Under the pieces are notes generated by a model. The model saw only the letters and a list, made by a program, of their open reading frames with translations, made no database searches and was not told the origin of the DNA. From Affinibrenneria salicis (lineage in GTDB: Bacteria > Pseudomonadota > Gammaproteobacteria > Enterobacterales > Enterobacteriaceae), in NCBI RefSeq assembly GCF_008710095.1, contig NZ_VYKJ01000001.1, positions 558,001 through 622,000 of the forward strand: a stretch of 64,000 nt of DNA, in the 5' to 3' direction. The position numbers were made by a program, and so were the translations under genes. Of this stretch, positions 46,435-54,595 are shown one piece after another (within the stretch, counting starts at the first letter, position 1; the number at the start of each line of letters is the position of its first letter).

Positions 46435-47823
46435 ATGGATGTGAAAAATTTATTTATTAGCAATTATCCGGGGAAATATGTACAAGCCGTCGCTGACGGA
46501 GCGGCAAACCAAAGACCATATCGCGGCGGCGGGCCGTTATTCGTCGCGGGCGCGCTGGCCGGCGCTTTCTTGCTAAGCCCGCTGGCGCTGGCCGCGCAAC
46601 AGCCGGCCGCACAGCCTTATACCAGTAATTTGGGGCAGACCTGCGATCAGAATGAGAGCGGCGTGACCCGCTTTACCGATATGTTTCGCTGCGGTTCGGT
46701 AAACGGCTCTTTGCGTACGCTCTACTTTTCGACGCATAACGCTTATTTCGTCAAAGATAAAAATCAGGATACCGCCAGCTACGGCGGCAGCATTAAATAC
46801 CAGACGGCGCCTTATTTCGGCTTCAGCGCCGGCGTCAGCGGTATTTTCCAGCGGGGGCTGTGGCATCCGCCGGTAGAACGGCTGGTGACCGAACTGGGCC
46901 CGAACCAGACCAATGTCGGCGAGGCTTATCTGCGCTGGCAATATCGCGATTTCAGCATTACGGCCGGCAACCAGCGGGTGGATATGCCGTTTATCAGCGA
47001 TTACGACTGGCGTATTACCCCGATACTGTTCCGCGCGGTGGATATGCACTGGGGCGATAAAACCGATTTCCTGCACGCCAGTAAAATTTATCGCTATAAG
47101 CCCTGGCGCACGGATCAGTTTCTGGCCACCTCCTCGTATAGCGAAGTGACGGAAAAAACCAGCGGCGCGTGGGCGGTCGGCGCCGGACGATCGCTGAAGG
47201 TCGACGACAAGACGCTGAGCGGACAGATGTGGTATGAAAACTACGCTGATTACGTGACGATTTTCTATGGCGAAGGGCATCTGCAATGGCAGGAACAGCC
47301 CTGGCAACCCGATATCGGCGTTCAATTTATCCGCGGCGCCGGCGAAGGGAAGCAGCTGATGGGGAAAGTGGATAATACCTCTTATGGCCTGCAGCTGGCC
47401 GTTGCGCCGACGCCGAAAATCAAGTGGTCGCTGAATTACAATCATATGGCGGCCAGCGGGGATGCTTATCTGAACGGCGCGTTGGTGACGCCTTATTCGC
47501 ATAGCACCTCATCGGGCAAATATTTCGCTCAGCCCTATTTCACCAGCACCCAGGATCTGGGTACCGGCAACGCCTATTCAACCCGCATCAGCTATCAGGC
47601 CATGCCGGCGTTAACCATCGGCAGTTATTATTCCTTTATGGATCTGAAGAAAAAGGCCGGCGCTTCCAGTATCAACCAGTCTGAATATGTCATCTTCGGC
47701 ATTTATAATTTCAGCGGCGCCCTGAAAGGGTTAAGTCTGTCTAATTTCTTAGGGGTACAAACCTCGCCGCAGTATGATTATTCTTTCTGGCAGAATCGGG
47801 TCGCGTTGCAATATAAATTCTGA
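46435..47823 (+). CDS. OprD-family outer-membrane porin
   Basis: The product (about 462 residues from the ATG at 46435) has a signal region (LFVAGALAGAFLLSPLALAA) followed by an OprD-type 18-strand barrel sequence: RTLYFSTHNAYFVKDKN, GFSAGVSGIFQRGLWHP, LRWQYRDFSITAGNQRVDMP, and it ends with the aromatic LQYKF expected of outer-membrane barrels. OprD porins admit amino acids and small organic acids in Pseudomonas; in this position it would admit the substrate of the purine pathway. The start is uncertain: ATG at 46378 and 46390, ATG at 46435 and GTG at 46441 are in frame, none with a strong ribosome-binding site, and the region before the hydrophobic core is unusually long. Confidence 0.75.
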   Translation: MDVKNLFISNYPGKYVQAVADGAANQRPYRGGGPLFVAGALAGAFLLSPLALAAQQPAAQPYTSNLGQTCDQNESGVTRFTDMFRCGSVNGSLRTLYFSTHNAYFVKDKNQDTASYGGSIKYQTAPYFGFSAGVSGIFQRGLWHPPVERLVTELGPNQTNVGEAYLRWQYRDFSITAGNQRVDMPFISDYDWRITPILFRAVDMHWGDKTDFLHASKIYRYKPWRTDQFLATSSYSEVTEKTSGAWAVGAGRSLKVDDKTLSGQMWYENYADYVTIFYGEGHLQWQEQPWQPDIGVQFIRGAGEGKQLMGKVDNTSYGLQLAVAPTPKIKWSLNYNHMAASGDAYLNGALVTPYSHSTSSGKYFAQPYFTSTQDLGTGNAYSTRISYQAMPALTIGSYYSFMDLKKKAGASSINQSEYVIFGIYNFSGALKGLSLSNFLGVQTSPQYDYSFWQNRVALQYKF

Positions 47824-47833
47824 GACATGCTAT

Positions 47834-47877
47834 TTAGCCGAAGGCATACCAAAACGGATGTCTTCGGTTAATTTTTT
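47834..47877 (+). terminator. Intrinsic terminator of the porin gene
   Basis: CCGAAGGCAT (47838-47847) pairs with ATGTCTTCGG (47858-47867, one G-T pair), extended by further A-T pairs on both sides, and is followed by six T residues (47872-47877). It starts about 10 bp after the porin stop. Confidence 0.85.
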
Positions 47878-48066
47878 CTCCCCCCCCGCCGTTTATTCTT
47901 TCTGTTCTGCGTATTGAAATTTATTTTTCCGGTCGTTTAATTTTCTCCCGGCCGGGGCGCATCATGCACATTATTCGGGCATTGCGTCGGGCATCTGCTT
48001 TTTTATAGTGCGCAACAATATTTCCTGTCGGTTGAGTTTAACTGCCTCTATTGATAGACAAGGTAA

Positions 48067-48082
48067 AAGCAACCGTTTGCTA
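48067..48082 (+). promoter_or_regulatory. PurR-type operator 1 upstream of guaD
   Basis: AAGCAACCGTTTGCTA agrees with the PurR consensus ANGCAANCGNTTNCNT at all but the last base. PurR represses when loaded with hypoxanthine or guanine; related LacI-family proteins bind similar dyads, so the protein is inferred. Confidence 0.6.
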
Positions 48083-48086
48083 TGAT

Positions 48087-48102
48087 AAGCAATCGTTTGC
48101 TT
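48087..48102 (+). promoter_or_regulatory. PurR-type operator 2 upstream of guaD
   Basis: AAGCAATCGTTTGCTT is a full match to the PurR consensus and almost identical to operator 1. The two start 20 bp apart, about two helical turns, so two dimers would bind on nearly the same face of the DNA. Confidence 0.65.
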
Positions 48103-48173
48103 TTAGTGTTCCGTTGTTGGCTGATTGAATTATTTAACCATTTGATAATAAATGAATTGTTGTATTTTAATTA

Positions 48174-48189
48174 TGGTATGGAAATTGCT
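48174..48189 (+). promoter_or_regulatory. Sigma-54 promoter of guaD-xdhA-xdhB
   Basis: TGGTATGGAAATTGCT has the invariant GG and GC spaced as in the consensus TGGCACG-N4-TTGCW and matches at all but two informative positions. It is about 97 bp before the guaD start. The TTCTCA-N3-TGAGAA site seen before ygeX and ygfK was not found upstream. Confidence 0.6.
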
Positions 48190-48285
48190 GTTTATAAATA
48201 AAGCGAGCGGCCGGTTTATACCGGACAGTCTTCGGGCGGCGGTTCAGTCGACTGAAAAACAACGGTATATAAAAAAGGAATGACG

Positions 48286-49620
48286 ATGTCAGCACACTAT
48301 ACCAAAGCTATCCGGGGCAGCTTTTTCGATATTACCGCGCCGGCGGACAGTCCGCAGCAGATAATGCGCCAGACGCGCTACCTCGACGACGGGCTGTTGT
48401 TGATCGATGGGGGGAGAATCATCAGCCTGCGTCCCTGGGATGAAGGAAAGAGCGCGCTGGTCGATGAACAGGCGGTTATCGACTACCGCGGTAAACTGAT
48501 TTTGCCGGGATTTATTGATACGCACATCCATTACCCGCAAACCGAAATGATCGGCGCCTTCGGCGAGCAGTTGCTCGAATGGCTGCAGCGCTACACCTTT
48601 CCGGTCGAGAGCCAGTATGGCTGTCCGGCGCACGCGGCGCGCATGTCGGCCTTCTTTCTTCAGCAGTTGCTCAGCAACGGCACCACCACCGCGCTGGTAT
48701 TCGGCACCGTGCACCCCGAGTCGGTCGATGCCCTGTTCAGCGCCGCCGGGCGGCTGGGCATGCGTCTGATCGCCGGTAAGGTGATGATGGATCGCAATGC
48801 GCCGGATGAATTGCTCGAAACGCCGCAAGACAGCTATCGGCAGACGCGGGAATTGATTCAGCGCTGGCACGGCAAGGGCCGGTTGGGCTACGCCCTGACG
48901 CCGCGTTTCGCTCCCACCTCTTCCCCGGCGCTGCTGGCGGCGGTGCAGCGCCTGCGCGAGGAGTTCCCCGATGTCTGGCTGCATACCCATCTGAGCGAAA
49001 ACCAGCAGGAAGTCGCCTGGGTGAACGCGCTGTATCCCGAACGCGACGGCTATCTGGATGTGTATCACCACTATCGGCTTACCGGCCGCCGCAGCGTGTT
49101 TGCTCACTGCCTGCATCTTGAAGACCGCGAATGGGATTGCCTGCGCCGCACCCGCTCGTCCATCGCCTTTTGTCCTACCTCCAACCTGTTTCTGGGCAGC
49201 GGTCTGTTCCGGCTGCAGCGCTGCTGGGATAAGGGCGTATTGATGGGCATCGGCACCGATATCGGCGCCGGCACCTCGTTTAATATCCTGCAGACGCTGG
49301 GCGAAGCCTACAAGGTCGGCCAGCTGCAACAGTATTCCCTTGCGGCGGCGGAAGCGATTTATCACGCCACGCTGGGCGGCGCGCGCGCGCTGGATCTGGA
49401 CGCGCAGCTGGGCAATTTCAACGCCGGTAAAGAGGCCGATTTCGTCGTTATCGATCCGGCGGTCACCCCGCTGCAGAGATTGCGCTACGGCAATAGCCAG
49501 ACGATCTTCGAGCGGCTGTTCGTGCTGATGACGCTGGGCGACGACCGCAATATCGCCGCCACCTGGGTAAACGGCGAATGCGTCTGGCAGCCGGACAACA
49601 AGCAACAGGAGGTAGCATGA
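48286..49620 (+). CDS. guaD: Guanine deaminase
   Basis: GuaD converts guanine to xanthine and ammonia, feeding the xanthine dehydrogenase encoded next to it. The ATG at 48286 is preferred over that at 48280 because AAGGAA (48275-48280) then has normal spacing; the product has 444 residues and starts MSAHYTKAIRGSFFDIT. Zinc and active-site blocks are FIDTHIHYPQTEM, WLHTHLSENQQE, VFAHCLHL, SNLFLGSGLF and GTDIGAGTSFNILQ. Its stop codon overlaps the xdhA start (ATGA), so translation is coupled. Confidence 0.95.
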   Translation: MSAHYTKAIRGSFFDITAPADSPQQIMRQTRYLDDGLLLIDGGRIISLRPWDEGKSALVDEQAVIDYRGKLILPGFIDTHIHYPQTEMIGAFGEQLLEWLQRYTFPVESQYGCPAHAARMSAFFLQQLLSNGTTTALVFGTVHPESVDALFSAAGRLGMRLIAGKVMMDRNAPDELLETPQDSYRQTRELIQRWHGKGRLGYALTPRFAPTSSPALLAAVQRLREEFPDVWLHTHLSENQQEVAWVNALYPERDGYLDVYHHYRLTGRRSVFAHCLHLEDREWDCLRRTRSSIAFCPTSNLFLGSGLFRLQRCWDKGVLMGIGTDIGAGTSFNILQTLGEAYKVGQLQQYSLAAAEAIYHATLGGARALDLDAQLGNFNAGKEADFVVIDPAVTPLQRLRYGNSQTIFERLFVLMTLGDDRNIAATWVNGECVWQPDNKQQEVA

Positions 49621-51059
49621 TCCAGTTTTTGCTCAATCAAACGCTGGTCACCGAGCGGGATATCGATCCCAATATGACGGTGTTGAACTATTTGCGCGAG
49701 CGCCGCCGCCGTCCCGGCACGAAGGAAGGGTGCGCTTCCGGCGATTGCGGCGCCTGTACCGTGACGCTGGGGCGGGTGGAGCAGGGGCGTATGCGTTATG
49801 AAACCGCCAACGCCTGCCTGACGCTAATCAGCGCGCTGCAGGGTAAACAGCTCATTACGGTGGAAGATCTGCGCCAGCAGGGCGCGCTGCATCCGGTGCA
49901 GCAGGCGGTGGTCGATCTGCACGCCTCGCAGTGCGGCTTCTGTACGCCAGGCATCGTGATGACGCTATTTACCTTACAGAAAAACAGCCGGGGCTGGGAT
50001 CGTCAGCAGGCCGAACTGGCGTTGGCCGGCAATTTGTGCCGCTGTACCGGCTACCGGCCGATTATGGACGCCGCCCGTCTGCTGTGCGAACAGCCCGTGG
50101 AGGACAGCTTTTCCCGTCAGGCGGCGATCACCGTTCAGCGCTTGAGCGCGCTGCAGCACCGGCGCCGGCAGACGCTGAAAGAGCAGGGAAACTGCTGCTT
50201 CATACCGAAAACCCTCGGCCAGCTGGCCGACTGCTATCGGCAATATCCGCGCGCCAGGCTGCTGGCCGGCGGCACCGATCTGGCGCTGGAGATCACTCAG
50301 GCCTGCCGTCCGCTGCCGTTGTTGATCGCACTGGATCAGGTGGAGGAACTGCAATGCTGGCAGGTGACCGAGGACAGCATCGAACTGGGCGCCGGGCTGT
50401 CGATAAGCCAGTGCGCCAGCCTGCTGAGCGGGCTCATCCCGTCCTTTGCGGATCTGCTGCGGCGCTTCGCCTCGCAGCAGATCCGCAACCGCGGCACGCT
50501 GGGCGGCAATATCGGCAACGCCTCGCCGATCGGCGATACGCCGCCGCTGTTGCTGGCGCTGGATGCGCAGTTGCGGCTGCAGTGCGGCGACAGCGAACGG
50601 CGGCTGCCGCTGCATGACTTTTTTCTCGCTTATCGCCAGACCGCGTTGCGTGAGGGCGAGTTTATTCGGTCGATCGTGATCCCGCGCGGCGAACGGGTGA
50701 GCAACTTTCGCGCCTGGAAGGTCGCCAAACGGCCGGACGATGATATCTCCGCGGTGGCCGGCGCGTTTGCCGTATGCCTGCGGGACGGCGTCGTCAGCGA
50801 AGCGCGTATCGCGTTTGGCGGGATGGACGCCATTCCGCGCCGCGCGCCGCGCTGCGAACAGGCGCTGTGCGGCCGGCCCTGGAACGAAGCGACGCTGGAG
50901 GCGGCCTGTCGGGTGCTGGAACAGGAATTTACGCCGCTGAGCGATTTCCGCGCCAGCGCGGACTACCGGCGGCAAATCGCCGGCAATCTGCTGCGTCGCT
51001 ACTATTTGTCTCTGCAGGGAGAAATCCCGTTCATGGGGGTAGCCGATTATGTCGCATAA
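49617..51059 (+). CDS. xdhA: Xanthine dehydrogenase small subunit (2Fe-2S plus FAD)
   Basis: The 480-residue product starts at the ATG at 49617, overlapping the guaD stop, with CAGGAGGT upstream. Residues 1 to about 165 hold two 2Fe-2S clusters (GCASGDCGACTVTLG, QCGFCTPGIVM and NLCRCTGYRPIMD); the rest is the FAD domain with LLAGGTDLALEIT and TLGGNIGNASPIGDTPPLLL. This is the XdhA layout known from Rhodobacter and Pseudomonas. It pairs with XdhB to oxidise hypoxanthine and xanthine to urate. xdhB overlaps its 3' end by 11 bp. Confidence 0.95.
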   Translation: MIQFLLNQTLVTERDIDPNMTVLNYLRERRRRPGTKEGCASGDCGACTVTLGRVEQGRMRYETANACLTLISALQGKQLITVEDLRQQGALHPVQQAVVDLHASQCGFCTPGIVMTLFTLQKNSRGWDRQQAELALAGNLCRCTGYRPIMDAARLLCEQPVEDSFSRQAAITVQRLSALQHRRRQTLKEQGNCCFIPKTLGQLADCYRQYPRARLLAGGTDLALEITQACRPLPLLIALDQVEELQCWQVTEDSIELGAGLSISQCASLLSGLIPSFADLLRRFASQQIRNRGTLGGNIGNASPIGDTPPLLLALDAQLRLQCGDSERRLPLHDFFLAYRQTALREGEFIRSIVIPRGERVSNFRAWKVAKRPDDDISAVAGAFAVCLRDGVVSEARIAFGGMDAIPRRAPRCEQALCGRPWNEATLEAACRVLEQEFTPLSDFRASADYRRQIAGNLLRRYYLSLQGEIPFMGVADYVA

Positions 51060-53412
51060 TCCTGTACCGCTCAGCGCCGAGGCCCTGCAGGCGCAGTATC
51101 AGCAGGAATTGACCAGCGGCGTGGGGCGCAGCCGTCAGCATGAAAGCGCCGAGAAGCACGTTAGCGGCGAGGCGCGCTATATCGACGATCGCCCTGAACC
51201 GGCCGGACTGCTGCACCTCTGCCCGCGGCTTAGCGAGCATGCCCATGCGCGCATCCTGAAACTGGACGTGACGCCCTGCTACCAGATTCCCGGCGTGGTC
51301 GAGGTGCTGACCTGGCAACAGGTGCCCGGCAACCTGGATATCGGCGCGCTGGCGCCGGGCGATCCGCTGCTGGCGTGCGAGACGGTCAACTATGTCGGCC
51401 AGATTGTACTGGCGGTGGCGGCGGAAACGCGCGAGGCCGCCCGCCAGGCCGCGCAGGCCGCCGTAATTGAATACGAGGTATTGACCCCGGTGCTGGATGT
51501 GCGCGAAGCGCTGGAGAAGGAATTGTTCGTCGAACGGCCGTTCGTGCACCGGCGCGGCGACGCGCAGGGCGCGCTGGAACAGGCGGCGCACCGCATTCAG
51601 GGCGAGCTGCAGGTCGGCGGGCAGGAACATTTCTATCTGGAAACCCAGGCGGCCATCGTTAACCCCGGCGAGGACGGCTCGGTTACGGTCTACGCCGCCA
51701 GCCAGAACCCGACCGAGGTACAAAAACTGGTGGCCTCGGTGTTGGGCGTCAGCATGAGCCAGGTGACTATCGAGATGCGGCGTATCGGCGGCGGATTCGG
51801 CGGCAAAGAGACGCAGGCGGCGGGCGTGGCCTGTTTGTGCGCGGTGGCGGCGCGGCTGACCGGCCGGCCGGCGAAAATGCGTTTATCGCGGCGCGACGAT
51901 ATGCGCATTACCGGTAAGCGCCATCCGTTCTTTATCCGCTATGACGTCGGCTTTGACGAACGCGGCGTCTTTAACGGCGTTAAGATCGATCTGGCCGGCA
52001 ACTGCGGCCACTCACTCGATCTGTCCGGTTCGATCGTCGATCGCGCCATGTTCCATATCGACAATGCCTACTACCTCGGCGACGCGTTGATCACCGGCTA
52101 TCGCTGTCGCACCAATATCGCCTCCAATACGGCGTTCCGTGGTTTTGGCGGGCCGCAGGGCATTGTGGCGATAGAGCAGATCATTGAGCGGATCGCCTGT
52201 GTGCTGGGGCTGGATCCGCTCGAGGTGCGCAAACGCAACTATTACGGTCAGCCCGGGCGCGACGTGACTCACTATTACCAGCCGGTGGAAGGGAACTTAC
52301 TGGATGACATCACCGCCCGACTGGAAGAGAGCGCGGATTATCAGCGCCGGCGCGCGGCGATTCGCGCCTTCAACGCGCAGCACCCGCTGTTGCGGCGCGG
52401 TCTGGCGCTGACGCCGGTCAAATTCGGCATCTCTTTCACCGCCACCTTTCTCAATCAGGCCGGGGCGCTGTTGCTGATTTACTCCGACGGCAGCGTACAG
52501 CTCAATCACGGCGGCACAGAAATGGGGCAGGGGCTGAATACCAAGGTGGCGCAGATCGTCGCCGAGGTGCTGCAGATCGACATCGATCGGATCCAAATCA
52601 CCGCCACCCACACCGGCAAGGTGCCGAACACCTCGCCGACCGCCGCTTCCAGCGGCGCGGATCTGAACGGCAAAGCGGCGCAAAACGCCGCGCAGATCCT
52701 GAAACAGCGGCTGGAGACCATGCTGTGCCGGCTTCATAACTGCGCGCCGGCCGACGTCAGCTTTCGCAACGGCATCGTGCGGGTCGGGCAGCGGCATTTT
52801 ACCTTCGCGCAGGTGGCCAACATGGCCTGGCTGAACCAGGTGTCGCTGTCGGCCACCGGCTACTACCGGGTGCCCGGCATTCATTACGACCGCGAAGCCG
52901 GCCGCGGCCGGCCGTTTTACTATTTCGTCTATGGCGCCGCCTGCTCCGAGGTGATCGTGGATACGCTGACCGGCGAGTATCGGGTGCTGCGGGTGGATAT
53001 TCTGCACGACGCCGGCGCGTCGTTGAACCCGATGATCGATATCGGCCAGGTGGAGGGCGGATTTATCCAGGGGATGGGCTGGGTTACCTGCGAAGAGCTG
53101 GTGTGGGATCAGCAGGGGCGGCTGATGACGGATTCGCCGGCCAGCTACAAGGTGCCGACCGTCGCCGATATTCCGCCTGATTTTCGCGTTCAGCTGCTGG
53201 AAAATCAGCGCAACGTGGCCGAAACGGTTTTCCGCTCGAAGGCGGTGGGCGAGCCGCCGTTTATGCTGGGCATTTCCGTCTGGAGCGCGCTGCAGGATGC
53301 GGTCGCCAGCCTGAGCGATTACCGTCGTCACCCGATGATGCCGGTGCCGGCCACGCCGGAGCAGGTGCTGCGCGGCGTCGTCGCCATGCGAGACGCCGCC
53401 CGGCGCGGATGA
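51049..53412 (+). CDS. xdhB: Xanthine dehydrogenase molybdopterin subunit
   Basis: The 787-residue protein is a complete molybdopterin subunit: cofactor and active-site loops appear as RIGGGFGGKETQAAGVACLC, TAFRGFGGPQGIVAIEQI, NHGGTEMGQGLNTKVAQIVA and the catalytic glutamate in KAVGEPPFMLGISVW. The sequence is much closer to classical xanthine dehydrogenases (Rhodobacter XdhB type) than the fused protein at 31336, so the two are not recent duplicates. It overlaps xdhA by 11 bp and ends the guaD-xdhA-xdhB operon. No dedicated xdhC follows; the XdhC-type gene at 40422 probably serves both enzymes. Confidence 0.95.
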   Translation: MSHNPVPLSAEALQAQYQQELTSGVGRSRQHESAEKHVSGEARYIDDRPEPAGLLHLCPRLSEHAHARILKLDVTPCYQIPGVVEVLTWQQVPGNLDIGALAPGDPLLACETVNYVGQIVLAVAAETREAARQAAQAAVIEYEVLTPVLDVREALEKELFVERPFVHRRGDAQGALEQAAHRIQGELQVGGQEHFYLETQAAIVNPGEDGSVTVYAASQNPTEVQKLVASVLGVSMSQVTIEMRRIGGGFGGKETQAAGVACLCAVAARLTGRPAKMRLSRRDDMRITGKRHPFFIRYDVGFDERGVFNGVKIDLAGNCGHSLDLSGSIVDRAMFHIDNAYYLGDALITGYRCRTNIASNTAFRGFGGPQGIVAIEQIIERIACVLGLDPLEVRKRNYYGQPGRDVTHYYQPVEGNLLDDITARLEESADYQRRRAAIRAFNAQHPLLRRGLALTPVKFGISFTATFLNQAGALLLIYSDGSVQLNHGGTEMGQGLNTKVAQIVAEVLQIDIDRIQITATHTGKVPNTSPTAASSGADLNGKAAQNAAQILKQRLETMLCRLHNCAPADVSFRNGIVRVGQRHFTFAQVANMAWLNQVSLSATGYYRVPGIHYDREAGRGRPFYYFVYGAACSEVIVDTLTGEYRVLRVDILHDAGASLNPMIDIGQVEGGFIQGMGWVTCEELVWDQQGRLMTDSPASYKVPTVADIPPDFRVQLLENQRNVAETVFRSKAVGEPPFMLGISVWSALQDAVASLSDYRRHPMMPVPATPEQVLRGVVAMRDAARRG

Positions 53413-53787
53413 TGCGACGGCATCAGGTACGGGTGGAAACGAATATGGCGCGCCGCAACAGGCTGATGATCCACACCCGCAGGGCAGCATAGCCATCGGC
53501 CGCGGCGTTGAGAGACACATGGCCGCGGCTGTCTTCCCGCTGGCGGGAAAAGTCCGGCCGTTTCCACCGGCAGGGCCGCTGCGTGGCAAGCGGCAAGGGC
53601 GGGCGGGGGCAACGTCGCCAGGGGCGGCGGCTGAAACGCCAGCCGGGCGCGTCTGCGGCCGTTGGAAGTACGGCATGCCGCAATACCACCATCGCCCGCC
53701 TAAAAGAGTAAGGGGCCGGCGCCGGATTTTCGGGTCATAAGCCCCCGTTTACGGCGCATCAATGCATCGCGGATAGGCGCGACCGGC
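53413..53787. other. xdhB-fucA convergent intergenic region
   Basis: These 375 bp between two convergent genes are GC-rich. Short open frames exist on both strands, but their translations are rich in arginine, proline and alanine, show no ribosome-binding site and resemble no family I know. No terminator with a T run was seen; a CCGGCGCCGG dyad lies near 53716. It may be the remnant of a lost gene. Confidence 0.4.
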
Positions 53788-54435
53788 CTATTCTTCGATA
53801 CGCAGACCGTAGGTTTTAAATTTCTCCAGCACGATGGCGATTTCCTCATCGGGCAGCAGCGGGACGGGATCGACAATGGCTAAGGTCGTGAGATAGAGGC
53901 GGGCGAGCACTTCGACCTCCTGCGCCAGCCACAGCGCTTTTTCCAGATTCGCTTCGCTGGCGATCATGCCGTGGTGTTGCAGCAGCGTGGCCTTATGATC
54001 TTTCATCACCCGCGCCACCTGTTCGGAGAGCTGTCTGGTGCCGAAGGTGGCGTAAGGGGCGCAGGGAATCGTATTGCCTCCGCCGACGGCGATCATGTAA
54101 TGGATGGCGGGAATCGGGCGGTTGAGGATCGATACCGCGGTGCAGTGCACCGCGTGGTTGTGCACCACCGCGTTGGCCTGCGGGCGGGCCTGGTACACCG
54201 CCTGGTGGAAACGCCACTCGCTGGACGGTATTTTGCCCGCCTCGTGCCGGCCGTCGGCATCGACCAATACAATCTGCCGCTCGGTTAATCTTTCATAAGG
54301 GGTGCCGGTGGGGGTAATCAGCATGCCGTCCCGATAGCGTACGCTGACGTTGCCCGCCGTGCCCTGGTTTAAGCCCAGGCGAGTCATCTCAAGACAGGTG
54401 TCTATTATTTCACGAGCCAGAACATCTCTTTCCAT
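53788..54435 (-). CDS. fucA: L-fuculose-1-phosphate aldolase
   Basis: FucA cleaves L-fuculose-1-phosphate to dihydroxyacetone phosphate and lactaldehyde. The ATG at 54435 (GGAG 7 bases upstream) gives the standard 215 residues, MERDVLAREIIDTCLEMTRL. Class II aldolase features are seen: GTAGNVSVRYRDGMLITPTG, zinc ligands in VVHNHAVHCTAVS and LLQHHGMIASE, and the catalytic glutamate in KIPSSEWRFH. It is last in the minus-strand ABC-kinase-aldolase operon, while fucI and fucK lie on the other strand. Confidence 0.92.
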   Translation of the reverse strand: MERDVLAREIIDTCLEMTRLGLNQGTAGNVSVRYRDGMLITPTGTPYERLTERQIVLVDADGRHEAGKIPSSEWRFHQAVYQARPQANAVVHNHAVHCTAVSILNRPIPAIHYMIAVGGGNTIPCAPYATFGTRQLSEQVARVMKDHKATLLQHHGMIASEANLEKALWLAQEVEVLARLYLTTLAIVDPVPLLPDEEIAIVLEKFKTYGLRIEE

Positions 54436-54473
54436 TTTATTTCTCCAGAGAGCGAAAGACGGAATAACGGAAA

Positions 54474-54508
54474 TGACGTGAATCAACCGGCGTGATTGAT
54501 TCACGTCA
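54474..54508 (-). repeat. Strong hairpin between kinase gene and fucA
   Basis: A perfect 13-bp inverted repeat, TGACGTGAATCAA (54474-54486) with TTGATTCACGTCA (54496-54508), has a 9-nt loop and lies 38 bp before the fucA start codon within the operon. Only TTT follows on the minus strand, so it may be a partial terminator or a stability element separating kinase from aldolase expression. Confidence 0.6.
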
Positions 54509-54595
54509 GCGGCAATAGCGAATTACCGCATAGTCATGCGCCCTGACATTTTTGGTTATCGCGCCGGCCGCCTGAATCCGGCGGCCGGCGCGCGC

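Larger units (their letters stand above)
47878..48285. other. Porin-guaD control region
   Basis: This gap of about 410 bp carries no gene. It holds two PurR-type boxes, a possible sigma-70 promoter CTGATT (48121-48126) / GATAAT (48144-48149) with 17-bp spacing, and the sigma-54 type promoter at 48174-48189. Together they suggest that the guaD-xdhAB operon has more than one input. Confidence 0.55.

Noticed and set aside
48055..48086. Promoter TAGACA / TATGAT between the PurR-type boxes
   Set aside because: Spacing between the two elements is 20 bp, too long for a normal sigma-70 promoter.
53508..53740. Short plus-strand frames after xdhB
   Set aside because: Translations are R/P/A-rich without a ribosome-binding site or family likeness; better explained by GC-rich non-coding DNA.
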